From NCBI GenBank assembly GCA_965153355.1, contig OZ231127.1, forward strand, positions 59,582,001-59,646,000: 64,000 nucleotides of DNA. Reading direction: 5' to 3'. Below are positions 1 through 12,100 of this stretch, piece after piece. The notes under the pieces were generated by a model. The model saw only the letters and a program-made list of their open reading frames with translations, made no database searches and was not told where the DNA came from. Numbering within the stretch: position 1 is the stretch's first letter; every line of letters starts with the position of its first letter. The stretch is from Flaccisagitta enflata. Lineage: Eukaryota; Chaetognatha; Sagittoidea; Aphragmophora. Both the position numbers and the translations under genes were made by a program.

Positions 1-130
1 CAGTCTGGTTCAGGTGTGTCAAATACGACTGAAGACTGTGTTTGAGACCATGACGCTGACTCAAGATGGGTCTGTTGATTTTAAAACGATCGCCGTTTTC
101 CTTTTTCCAAAATTCCATCGGCAACCGTTT

Positions 131-440
131 TTCAGTCGCGTGCTACGCGACTCTACACCCCGCTTTGTCGGTCCGTCAGTCGGTCGGTCGGTTGGTCCCC
201 TTTTTACTTTTTCGGCGTTTTTTAAGCTTTTTGGGCTCACAGCTCTTTCCCAAATGCCATTATAAGTCATTTTAAGTCATTTTAAGTCATTCTAACTCAT
301 TCTAAGTCATTTTACGTCATATTAAGTTATATCAAGTCACTAAGTCATTTCAGGTCACCTTGAGTCATTTTAACTCAATTTAAGTCCTCTTAAGTTATTT
401 ATGCCCTGAACGCGACTTAAACAAAGGTCTTGGCCTTGTT
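131..440 (+). repeat. Hairpin-family repeat copy with AAGTCAT array
   Basis: Begins with the palindrome AGTCGCGTGCTACGCGACT (134-152), then a GTCG/GTCC-rich tract, a 'cacagctctttcccaaatg' segment and an array of about 11-bp AAGTCATTTT units (about 264-400). It ends with 'cgcgactt...ggccttgtt', a second copy of the hairpin's right half. The same ends recur in about 20 places in the window. Confidence 0.75.
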
Positions 441-900
441 TTTTCGCGATCAAAATCTAATGCGATGTCTGCACTCTCGTTCGCCAAGAAACAAATTGAT
501 TAACTAAAAAATACCATCTTACTGTTTCATTCATTTGATATGAATAACCCAGACACTTTTCAGTGAAGCTTTAAAGAGGATTACAGCATTTAAAATTGGA
601 AAGCCCACTATAACAAGGCGAAGGATGAAAAGTTGATAACATGATTACAACGTTATGCAAAGTATGGGCAAAACCGCGTTTTTGAAAAAAACGGAGGATG
701 ACAGAAATTTGAAAAAAGAAAAACGGTGTAGGCATTAAATGAATAACCCCATGTGATTTCTGATCTCGGTTTTGTCAAAGAATCACCCTTTTCACTTTTT
801 CCATTCATTTTTCGACGAGGAATTCAAAAATCAGGGTCTCGAGAGCGTGAGACAAGATTTAAGGATCTTTTGAGAAAAGTTTTCCCCTCCCTCCCTCTCT
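441..900. other. No gene or repeat recognised
   Basis: AT-rich unique-looking sequence between the hairpin repeat and the TG/TC microsatellite. Frames are short and no motif is recognised. Confidence 0.5.
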
Positions 901-904
901 CTTC

Positions 905-1265
<361 letters not shown>

Positions 1266-1395
1266 GTAGATGGCAGACAGACCGGCAAACTAAAGCGCAA
1301 GACAACAACCAAGCTCAAATTGACATGAAAAATGAAAATTCGCTCCTATAGACTTGTACAAAAGTCTCGACGGAAGTACAATATCCATTCCATTC

Positions 1396-1399
<4 letters not shown>

Positions 1400-1467
<68 letters not shown>
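1400..1467. repeat. (TC)n microsatellite
   Basis: About 68 bp of near-pure TC, 0.25 kb upstream of the candidate TATA box of the receptor gene. Such a GAGA-type tract could influence promoter chromatin, but that is inference. Confidence 0.9.
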
Positions 1468-1471
<4 letters not shown>

Positions 1472-1509
1472 GTGGATGTCCCCCTCACGTGCCACTCTTT
1501 TCCTTCTCA

Positions 1510-1700
1510 CAATCACAACGCGGTTTTCACGCGCGCGCCGAATCGCGATTTCTCGTTCAGGCGCAAAAGTAATCTCACATGTCAAAATCCGACAACCACG
1601 AACTCACGAAGCGCTTGAATGCGCGAAGTTGCCGACGCGCGACAATTTTAGCGAAATATAAAAGTTCCAACTTACTTCTCGAATTCTCTTGACTGAGGTT
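1510..1700 (+). promoter_or_regulatory. Candidate promoter with TATA box for the receptor gene
   Basis: A CpG-rich stretch (about 1515-1650, 'cgcgcgcgcc', 'gccgacgcgcgac') precedes TATAAAAG at 1657-1664. A start site would fall near 1690, leaving about 245 bp of 5' UTR before the ATG at 1936. This is motif evidence only; CAGE or 5' RACE would decide. Confidence 0.35.
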
Positions 1701-1935
1701 ACCATACTAAGAAATCTTCACTTGAGAATAATCATCTGACTTTGAAGTCTTCATCTAACTGAGGAGATGAAATCAAGAAGAAAAAAACTACATCTTTTCT
1801 TTCTTGAAAATTTTGGTTGACCTGATGATACTGACTGCTAATAAGTAAACCCCCCGTCAAAAAAAAACCACCGTCATCATTGTCTAATGTACATCACGAC
1901 TCGTTAATTTGAAAACTAACAAAACAATAACGGCG

Positions 1936-2139
1936 ATGATGTTATTAATGCCGTTGACGATTTGCTTTGGCTCGCTTCTTTGCGTCTTTGTCTCTCCGCG
2001 TCCACTCGAAGAATTTCAACTCGATGAGGACAATTTTCAGCGAAAAACCGAGGGCAAAAGACTCGAAGGCAAGATACAAGAGGAGCCTCAGGGCAAAACG
2101 ACCGAGGGCAATTTCGAAATATACAAGGGCGAAATTGGT

Positions 2140-2237
<98 letters not shown>

Positions 2238-2370
2238 CTCTGATCCTACAAAAGAATCTTCCTGGGCCATGCAGTCGGCTTCTTTTCCAGGCGTTCATGT
2301 GGAATGGATACAATCACCCGGAATTCGTGGTAACGATCACGACAAAGCTCGTGGCAAGATAAACGGCAAG
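1936..2370 (+). CDS. Receptor guanylyl-cyclase-like gene, exon 1 (signal peptide, Asn tract)
   Basis: First coding exon of the receptor gene. The frame has an in-frame stop at 1885 and its first ATG at 1936, which starts a classic signal peptide: MMLLMPLTICFGSLLCVF followed by SPRP. After it come a charged segment rich in Lys/Glu/Gly, a run of about 32 Asn encoded by AAC repeats, and a short unique tail (about 45 residues). A splice donor CAAG|GTAAAA at 2371 ends the exon in phase 0 after 145 codons. The next acceptor (2855) is also phase 0, so the join keeps the frame. No ligand-binding fold is visible. Signal peptide and start are seen in sequence. Membership in the same gene as exons 2 and 3 is inferred from strand, phase and order, and RNA data are needed. 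The Asn run is probably length-polymorphic. Confidence 0.6.
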
Positions 2371-2855
2371 GTAAAAATAACTTAAATAAGTTAATGGCAA
2401 TAACCAAAATTGCGATAATTCTACAGTTTATAACAGGGGGGGGGGAAATCAAAGGGTTTGGAGATGGAGAAGGGAGAGGAAGGGGGGAAAAAGAAAAAAA
2501 AAAAGAAAATTTGGGGAAAATATATCTTTTAGCAGCACCAAATCATAAAACTTGATTAGCAAAACACAATTTAACACTATTTAAGCCTTAAATACACTGT
2601 TTTATTGCTTTATTGGGAAGAAAATCATAGATTTGTAACGCAACGCGATGCATCGCGGGGAAGAAAATCTAAGGCAGGGGGGGGGGAATCAAAAGCCACT
2701 CAATTATACACACCCCTGGTATATAAACAAGGATTATGGCGGGGATCATGTAACAATAAGGCAATGAGCGTCGGTACACTGACGGACGAGGCCATCGCGG
2801 CAACTAATACCATGCACATATATTTACCGTTTCTCAATTCTTATCTGATCCGCAG
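2371..2855 (+). other. Intron 1 (predicted)
   Basis: 485 bp between donor GTAAAA (2371) and acceptor 'tatctgatccgcag' (AG at 2854-2855), with a pyrimidine-rich stretch before it. It holds poly-G and A-rich tracts. Both junctions are phase 0. Confidence 0.55.
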
Positions 2856-4068
<1,213 letters not shown>

Positions 4069-5230
4069 GTTTGTGGATAATCGGGAAAAAAGTCGAAGTC
4101 AGTCTTCGACTTTTTGACATATTCGAGAGAAAAAGGGTTTTCATTTTCTTATGGGAAAGTTGTGCATCTCTTCCGGCTGATTGTGGCCTCCGATGAAATT
4201 TATAGGGTAAGTAAATTTGATAATTCTCTTTCATTTGGCGCCAAGCAGAATGCTCTACGACAAATATTTTTTGCGCTATGATTTTTTAAAGATTTATTTA
4301 CGAAAATTGCAAATTAAATTTTTTTTGATTTTTTATGATTTTAAGTAGGATCAATAAAAAAGTGTATTCATGTTTGTTTGAGCATGCAAATACAAGAAAA
4401 CATATTTATGAGCATAAGTGCTCATCTCTTAGGGTGTTTTTGAGCAGTCTAGCTCATTTAGCTCATTTTGCTCCGTCTTTTTTTCTGATTTCAAATTCAA
4501 TAAATGAATAAATATTTTGTTACATGTTTAAGCAAGCAGATACAAAAAAGCATGTCAGTGAGCTCAGTTGCTTATTTGGGAGGGTGTTTTTATGTATTCT
4601 AGCTCACTTGGCTCATTTAGCATAGTCTTTTTTTCTGATCTTTAATGGGATAAATACATAAATGCAAATACAAGAAAGCATGTCAGTGAGCATAGCTGGT
4701 TGTGTGGTTGAGTGATTTTGAGCTTTTTAGCTCATCTAGCTCATTTGGCTCAGTCCTATATTTCTCGGATAAACAGTGCAACCAATACATGCAAGTGCTT
4801 TTGATTTGATCTAACAAGTAGAAAGATTTGCAGTGACTGAAAACAAAAGCTTGGTGAAAAGTGACCAATGCTTACGACTTTTTTCCTCACGGCGACAGCC
4901 GCCATTACTGGTAAATCATTCTAACATTTCTTTCTACAATTTTTTTTTCACCTGTCCGCAACGATATCGTTACCACAGGTCACTTGTTTTCCTACTAACA
5001 GATTGAAGCAGTTTAAAGCCAATTGCTTTTATTTAGAGAATGATCTGGAAATAGCATACTTTGTAAGATAATGTGCAAAGCACTGCACTGCACTGGGTTT
5101 TTTTGGTTTTTTTTTTTGGGGGGGGGGTTTGGGTTTTTTTCTTTGCGAGCTACTCAGCGCTTACGCGATCTAGCTTATCTTTCATTCAGTTTACTTAACC
5201 CACCCTAACTCTTTCCTTCCTCATCGTCAG
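4069..5230 (+). other. Intron 2 (predicted) with tandem repeats
   Basis: Acceptor 'ttcctcatcgtcag' ends at 5230. The intron contains about three diverged copies of a ~150-bp unit (about 4370-4770) with phrases such as 'agctcatttagctcattt' and 'tttttttctgat'. A short motif at 4871-4912 recurs at about 28675-28718, and a poly-G/poly-T tract lies near 5100-5145. Confidence 0.6.
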
Positions 5231-8200
5231 TGACGTTGATGGTGTTGATGTTGGGATTGTGGTTGGCGTTCCGATCTCGGCGTCTCAAGTTGTTGACGGA
5301 TGATAGTTGGATCTTCTCTCCAAATTTGCCCAAATTCCCCGATTTGGAATCTTCTCCGTTTGGAGTGATCGACTCTCAACTCACGTGCCATTCTGGGTTC
5401 CAGGCGGGATCTCACTCGACAGAATTTGGCTTCAACTCCTCCAACTCAACCGCTTCCGCTTCCACTTCCTCTTCCTTCGATTCTTTCGTCGACGAGGGAC
5501 TTGATATGGGAAAGGATAGAGAACGTAAAAGTCGCGGCGATGATTCCGATGATGACGATGATGATGATGATGAACACGATGACAGCGATACGCGATCGAA
5601 TAACAACGACGGCGATGACGATTACAACAACGACGCCGTTGGCAGCGAGCGGCTGCCGATTCTACGTCAATCGAGCATCGAAACGGCGACGGTATTCGGC
5701 CGAACCGTGGCCGTGAAAAAGATCTTCAAACCATGTTTCGCGCTGACCAACGAACTCAAGCGCGAAGTCACGTCCATCCGACGTCTCAATCATCAAAACA
5801 TTTGTCAGTTTATCGGGGCTTCGTTCAAACCCGACGCTGCGCTGCTATTCTACGAATACCATGACAAAGGCAGTCTCCACGATACGCTGCATAACCCTCA
5901 TTTGCCGTTAGATTGGTCCTTTCGGTTTTCTTTCGCGTCGGACATTGCGCGTGGAATGGCTTTTTTGCATGGGAGAAGTATCTATCACGGATTTCTCACA
6001 TCCAAAAATTGCCTGATCGGCGACCGCTGGTGCGTCAAGGTCGGCGATTTTGGTTTGGCGATTCTCCGATCGCCGACATCTCTCAAGTGGAGAGGCAGCG
6101 GCAGAGGAGGAGGAGGAGGAAGCGGCGGCAGTGGGAGAGGAGGTGAGAGTAAACGCGCGAGAGCTGCGGCAGCAGCGGCTTCGACTGCGTCAGCGGCAGT
6201 GGGAGAAAGCTCTCCATCATTCTCCGCTTTGGAAGGTCACGCTCCTTTACCAGATGTATATTTAGCACCCGAATACTTGGCGGGTAATGGTAATAAAAAC
6301 ATGGTGACGTGGTACGGTGACGTTTACAGTTACGGCGTCGTTTTGAAAGAAATTGCCGGGTTGACCAATCCATACGCCGATATTGACAATGCTCGTTCAC
6401 CCAATGGCGTGCATGGCGATAGTCTGCTTCAACGTCAACGTCGACAACGTCGTCGCGCTGATCAACGTCAAATTCATCGACGTCGTCAAACATTTCGCAG
6501 AGATTCCATGACCACGCTGACCAGTCAAGGAGGGACGAACATGAAACTCGTGAAAGGCGAAGACGGAAATGATGACCTGCACGCCAGAGAATGTCGCGAT
6601 GGCGACAATTTCAACGGCGATGATGATTATAAAGATGATACCGATGATGACGGAGCTCCATTGAGGCATATCGACTCTGGTTGCGCCACTCAATATGAGA
6701 CTTTGATCAATCATTGCGTTCAATCGGAACCAAAGACACGACCATCGTTCAAAAGCGTCAAAGCGACATTGAAGAAAGTCTCGCTTCCGTATCAAAGAGA
6801 CAAAGTCGACATGATGATGAACATGATGGAAGACTATTCGCGGAGATTAGAGTCGCTCGTCGGCAAAAAGACCCGACAGTTTCATGCCGAGAAACGCAAA
6901 CGCGAGACATTAATGTACAGTCAATTGCCGGCCCAAGTCGCCGAAAATCATCGTTTGGGTCTTGACATTTACGGTCTTCATAAGTACGCCAATTGCACCA
7001 TTTTATTCGGCAAAATCTCGGTCTTCGATTCCGACTTGGTGGATACTTTCGCAAAACGGAAGGCCCAACTAAAAAATGGCAGCCGCAGTGATATCGTGGA
7101 CAGAGTCAGCGTCGTTGATCGAATCCGGAACGCGTTCCAGAAGATCGTCAGCAACGATCAAGTTTACCAGTTGCAAACGGTCAGCGATTCTTTCCTTCTC
7201 ATCGCCGGTCTCAATCAACAACAACAATATCAACAATATCAACCATATCTTCAGTACCCGCGTCAACCGAGTTTTAACGGCGTTCGTCACGTGCAGACCA
7301 TGTGCCAGATGGCCGTGGAGATGCAGGCCGCCGTCGAAACCATTTTGTTCAAGAACGCGGCGACGGACAAACAAGCTCGCGGCCAAATCAACATTCAAGC
7401 CGGAATTCACATTGGGGCGCTCATCGCCGGTGTGGCTAATGCATCACGAAATGGCGGCAGCGGCGACAACAGTGGCGGAGAGAATTCCTTCAGCGGTGGA
7501 AGCGTGAAAAATCAAATTCGCCAATTCAAAGTGTACGGGGAGGCGTTGCAAGTGGCGGCCGAGTTGGCGGCATCCGCTTCCAGTCCCACCATCGACGCGA
7601 TGAAGGTGCAAATGAGCGAAGAATCTCGCGCGTTGCTGGCCAAAGCCAAGACCAGCAAATTCCATTTGGTCGAAAGACAGTCACAAGTCCATTTGCACGG
7701 CAAAGGCAAAGTCAGCACGTTTTGGCTGAAAGGCTTCAGCAAAAAACCTTTCGAACCCATGAGACAGCTTTCTTTGCCCGAGGAGCCCGAATCCTCTTCC
7801 ACTTCTTCGCCGGAAATACGAGGAGGCAAAGGCGGAAGGGGAGGAAGAGGAGCTGGTGGAGTTTTTGCGCGACGCATGAAATCTTTAGACATCGAAGGTA
7901 GGAATGCCACGTCAGCCGCATCCGTAGCTGTTGCCGCAGTCGCGGCCGCAAATAGTGATGATCTGACTTTAGCGAGACATCCACGCACTTCCGCTTCTCC
8001 CAAGCGTCAGCCTGATTCCCCGGAGGTTTTATTCTCCTCTTCTTCATCCTCCTCCTCATCGACTTCCTCATCATTCTCTGCATCGTCAACGAGTCACGAT
8101 GACGTTTTCAACACGCCCAGACTCGTCAAAGCTAAGACATTCGACGCCAATAAAGGTGATAAAGACATTGACGCTGACGATGGTGATGACACCGCCGAAG

Positions 8201-8379
8201 ACACTCGCTTAGATTCATCATCAGACTTCTTCACTCTCTCCCCATTTCCTTCCCCTCCTCTCCGCTGCTCATCTCCTCCACTTTCTCCACTCCCGCCTTT
8301 ATTATCTAGATCACCTTCTTTCCCCCTGCGTCATAATTCAATATATCGTCATCATCTTCGTGATCATCGTCAACAACTG

Positions 8380-8460
<81 letters not shown>

Positions 8461-8835
8461 CGACTACTTGTTGCATCATCTTCGTCATCGGCAGCTGCGA
8501 CAAAGGCAACAGTGCTGAAACCAGCAATGGCGAGGACGGCAGTTCCAGTGACAAAAGCAGCGAAAACAGAAGCGGCGAAAACTGAATCAGCGGCAGAAAC
8601 AACAGCATTACCGCTGCAGCCGCGTATGAGCTTTGAGGCAAGTCGTCTTCCACGCTGCGCCTCGATTCCCCTGCCTTCATCATCATCATCATCATTGTCT
8701 TCTCATCGCCGCGCCAAATCCCTTATGAAGAACGTGAATGTTTCCGATTCCTCTGACTCGGGCTATGAGGGTTCCAATTACAGACGTAAAAACGAAGCCG
8801 GTCGAACTGTTAGGAGCGTACCATGGGTACCGTGA
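5231..8835 (+). CDS. Receptor guanylyl-cyclase-like gene, exon 3: TM, kinase-homology and degenerate cyclase domains
   Basis: Main exon, 1201 codons, entered in phase 1. Order: rest of the membrane helix (VTLMVLMLGLWLAF, RSRR); acidic/Asn juxtamembrane; kinase-homology domain from about 5640 with the VAVK lysine (TVAVKK), HGFLTSKNC in place of HRD, GDFGL, an activation-loop insert of Gly/Arg/Ala, then LAPEYL and GDVYSYGVV. A C-lobe Asp/Arg-rich insert and TRPSF follow, then the coiled linker (about 6790-6960). The cyclase domain (about 6960-7730) is recognisable (ETLMYSQLPAQVA, AGIHIGALIAGV, GKGKVSTFWLKG) but degenerate: canonical FSDIVGF reads FGKISVF (first metal Asp to Lys); ETIGDAY reads QTVSDSF (guanine-reading Glu to Gln); the Cys, Asn and Arg sites of CLFGDTVNTASR read KVYGEALQVAAE. 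So it is likely a pseudokinase plus pseudocyclase receptor; such receptors normally make cGMP. The tail is Ser-rich with a ~28-Gln run. The last nine codons are LTR sequence. Confidence 0.85.
8381..8461 (+). repeat. (CAA)n coding microsatellite (poly-Gln)
   Basis: Pure CAA repeat in frame with exon 3 of the receptor gene, giving a run of about 26-28 Gln in the cytoplasmic tail. The same repeat, read as AAC or CAA, supplies the Asn and Gln runs of exons 1 and 2. Confidence 0.9.
8804..8807. other. Target-site duplication GAAC, left copy
   Basis: GAAC directly precedes the LTR start TGTTAG at 8808 and recurs as GAAC at 25224-25227 directly after the other LTR. This marks the insertion point in the receptor's final codons. 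Confidence 0.85.
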
Positions 8836-9141
8836 CGGACGTGGAGAGGAATGGACGACAGTCTGTATCATGTATGTATCTCATCTGGATGTAAGAGGAA
8901 CCAATGAATGTATAGACGTACGGAGGAATGACGAGAGAACGACGTATGAACGCGGTAGGAATGAATCAAGAGTAGAGAATATATATATGACAGAAGAACC
9001 GGCTATGCCCTTGGCACTGAACATAAAGAAAGACAAAATGCATAGAACGAATGTATAACATGATCATAGGCCGTAACAAATCAGTCGATAAATCGGTCAA
9101 TCAACGGAGTTCTCAAAGAGTCAATGGGCGAGACCCTAACA
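8808..9141 (-). repeat. 3' LTR of the Ty3/gypsy element
   Basis: 334 bp, TG..CA bounded with the short inverted end TGTTAG/CTAACA, read base for base as identical to 24890-25223. A TATATATA sequence about 170 bp in (near 8980) could be its promoter in either orientation. It supplies the last residues and stop of the receptor ORF (stop 8833-8835). Confidence 0.95.
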
Positions 9142-9146
9142 GAGGG

Positions 9147-9157
9147 TCCCCCCTTTC
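9147..9157 (-). promoter_or_regulatory. Polypurine tract (plus-strand primer)
   Basis: On the minus strand this reads GAAAGGGGGGA, five bases before the 3' LTR. That is the expected position and composition of a retroelement PPT. Confidence 0.75.
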
Positions 9158-9183
9158 GAAATATTCGTCCCGAATATGGACGA

Positions 9184-12100
9184 TCAGCGGCGTTCACGAG
9201 GACGACGATCTCGACCACTCTTAGCCGACGGCGTTGCGCGGCTCTGCGGCGTTCTTTCCACGCGGCGTTCCGGCGTCTTTTCAACGCGGCGGCCAGACCG
9301 GCTGCGGCTGCGCACTTCTACCATCTCGGAATAGCGGTCAGCTTCCTCGCGTCTGCCTTCTTCCCATTCTTCCTCCTCAAAGCGCCGACGGCGTTTCATA
9401 ATATCGCGCTCGCTCTCCTTGGCGGCGCGTTGCTCTTCCAATACGAGTCGAGCTTCTTCCTCGATCTGACGTTGTTGCTCCTCGATCTTACGACGCCGTT
9501 CGTTGGCGTCCTGACACGCCTGCACCGCCTCCTCTTCTTCCTTCCGCAGCTGCTCCTGGCGGCGGCGGCGTTCGTCATGCTTCTTTTCGCGCTCCTCGAC
9601 CTGCTGGCGCTGTAGAATCTCGACCTCCTCCCCTTCCTCCCCAGAAGAAAGGACAATCTCGGAGGTTATCTGTTCCGCCATCGCCACACGACGACGACGA
9701 GGATGAATCTCCGACTCCGCGAATACAAAGATGAGGGAGGCAGTGATATCGCGGTGCCATAGGGCCTGACGGGAAGGTTTGGTCTGGGCTGAGTAAACGC
9801 GACCGCGGCGGCAGATCGTGGAATCATAAAGGAAACGCGCGATGTCGGCAAAGGACGAATCCCTCTTCTGCACCGCGTTGTTGACGTCAGGTTTGATGTC
9901 GTAACAATTAAGCGTCACGGCGAAGGTTTTGAAGAGAAAGGCTCGCATACCGCGCGGGGAGTGCGTGTCGACGACGTTGTTGGCGGAAAACTCGCAAAGA
10001 AGTCTGACTGCCGATAAGGAGAGGCCGCGCTCGACGATGAAGAGGATGTGGAATGTGCGTCTGGCAGTACGAACCGTTAGCATGTCAGTGCGCATCGGGC
10101 CTGGCATGAGGACTGGCATCTCATGAGGAAGAACTGCGACGAATTGAGAAGCGGCCAAATCGTCGTTGAATTTGGCGAGGGCCGAAGTCGTCGTAATGGT
10201 ACATTGCTCGGAGCCACCAACAGCCTTCTCCGTTTTAAAATGGGCCGGCGGGCACTCCTGATTGACGAAGGGAATCGCGAGACGGCCGGACGGAAAATTG
10301 GTCTGGGGTAGTTTAGCCCGAGCGGCGAAGAATCCAGCAACCTCGGGGAGTTTTGAGGCGAACTGATTGACAACCATCTCGGCGCCCAAGTCGTATATCT
10401 CCAACGTTTCCTTAATCATCGCGACGAAATCCTGTTTGTAAACATGTCCCTCCTCGAACTGTTGCTGAAGGAAAGAAAAGAAACTTTCGGCGCGAATGGC
10501 ACGGAAGGGACGCGGGAGTGTGATTTCCTTGAGCTCGCACACATCAACAACCAAATTGGTGATCCCCGGAATGGACAAAGAGCTGAGGGAGACATTGTCG
10601 TCCGCATAATCGCTCGGGTAGACGGGGGTTTTCCGGAGTTCGTCCCGAATCTCCAAGTTACCCTTACCAATGAGGCCGAGGGCAAAATCAACAAAACCAC
10701 GGGCGTCGGCCTTGCTGATTAGTGCCAGATAATCCGGGAGAAAGCCATGGGCATCGTTGGGGTGGAGAAGTTGGTCAAAAATCGGTAGACCTCCAAAATG
10801 CTTATGGTTGATGACGTTAAGGGAATGGAGGTAGCTCGGATGGATGGATCTGGTATGAAGTAGTTCGGCCACGAAAGCATCAAGAATGGTGAGTGACAGA
10901 TTCTCAGTGAAGGCGATGGCGAGCGTGAGGCCTTTATCTGGGCTGACACCCCGCAAGATGTGGATGAGGTGCCCCACGGCGTCGTCCATCTCCTCCCGTT
11001 CAACTATGGCGTCAGCCCTGCGCAGCGCCCTCGTTAACGGCAGGTCCTCGAATACGCCAATATCGTCTTTCCATTCAATTGGCACATCGGGGCTTGGTGG
11101 AGGGCGGATTGGGGATCTCGAGCGATGGCCAATCGGTTTTCGTGGAGAGACGGTCGGCACAGTGGCAGCATCGTCGCCATCCATGCCATCGGCGGCGTTG
11201 TTGCCTGGAGAGAGGCTGACCACGTCATCAGCGGCGTCCGTTTCCATGTTACCCTCGACGGCGGCAACAACCACGCCGGGAGTGTCGTCGCCGACGGCGG
11301 CACCTGGGACGCAGGTGTCGACGGAGGAAGTGATAGCGGCGGCGCCGGAAGTAACGGCGGCGGCGCCGGGAGTCATGGTGGCGGCGCCGGAAGTCACGGT
11401 GGTGGCGCCAGAAGTCGCCGTGGCTGCTCCGGAAGTCGCGGTGGTGGCGCCGGAAATCGCGGTGGCAGCGCCGGAAGTCGCGGTGGTGGCGCCGGAAGTC
11501 GTTGGAGCGGCGTCGGCAGCAGCGACAGAAGGCAAGGTCTGGTTTGAGCCTGCCGGGATGGGGATTTCCTCTTCTTCTTCCATGCGTTTCGCTCTGTCGA
11601 ACATATCGCTCAGGATTCCCTCTTTGAACGGGAAGTCCTTTTCGGCCGGCGGGTAACCGTTTTCTTTTCGCCAAACATCGCGAGGTATGGCGTAAAGGTT
11701 GTGTCTGGTTTGGCTGCGGATGGACGTCTCAACCAATTTGTCGTCGTGGTGTCGGTGGAGGAAGTCGTTCATTTCCTTCAGCTCCTGCGTGTGGCGGCCC
11801 TTCGTTGCTAGGACGTTGGCGAGTTCCATTAGGCGATTGGTAAAGAAGAGGGGGTCTGGTATGTTTGGATCCGGCCGGGCCAGTTTGGCGAGATCGATCG
11901 GTTTCACCTTCAGCCATTCTGCGGTAACAAGGACGGAGTCGTAGGGTACCAAAGTGTCGGTGGTGCAATAGACGAGCATACCGTCGGTCATTCGGCCGCC
12001 ACAGCGGTGGTTTGGGACTCTCCTACTCCAATCACGCCAGTTTTTGTGGACCCAACGGACGCGTTTGTCGACCACTCCATCGAGGAAGTAATTTGCCACT

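Noticed and set aside
4862-4912. A short in-frame exon (FFLTATAAIT) before GTAAAT that would extend the membrane helix
   Set aside because: A TGA at 4862-4864 lies in frame with no acceptor after it, and the same motif recurs at about 28675-28718, so it is repeat DNA. The 4068/5231 join explains the helix better.
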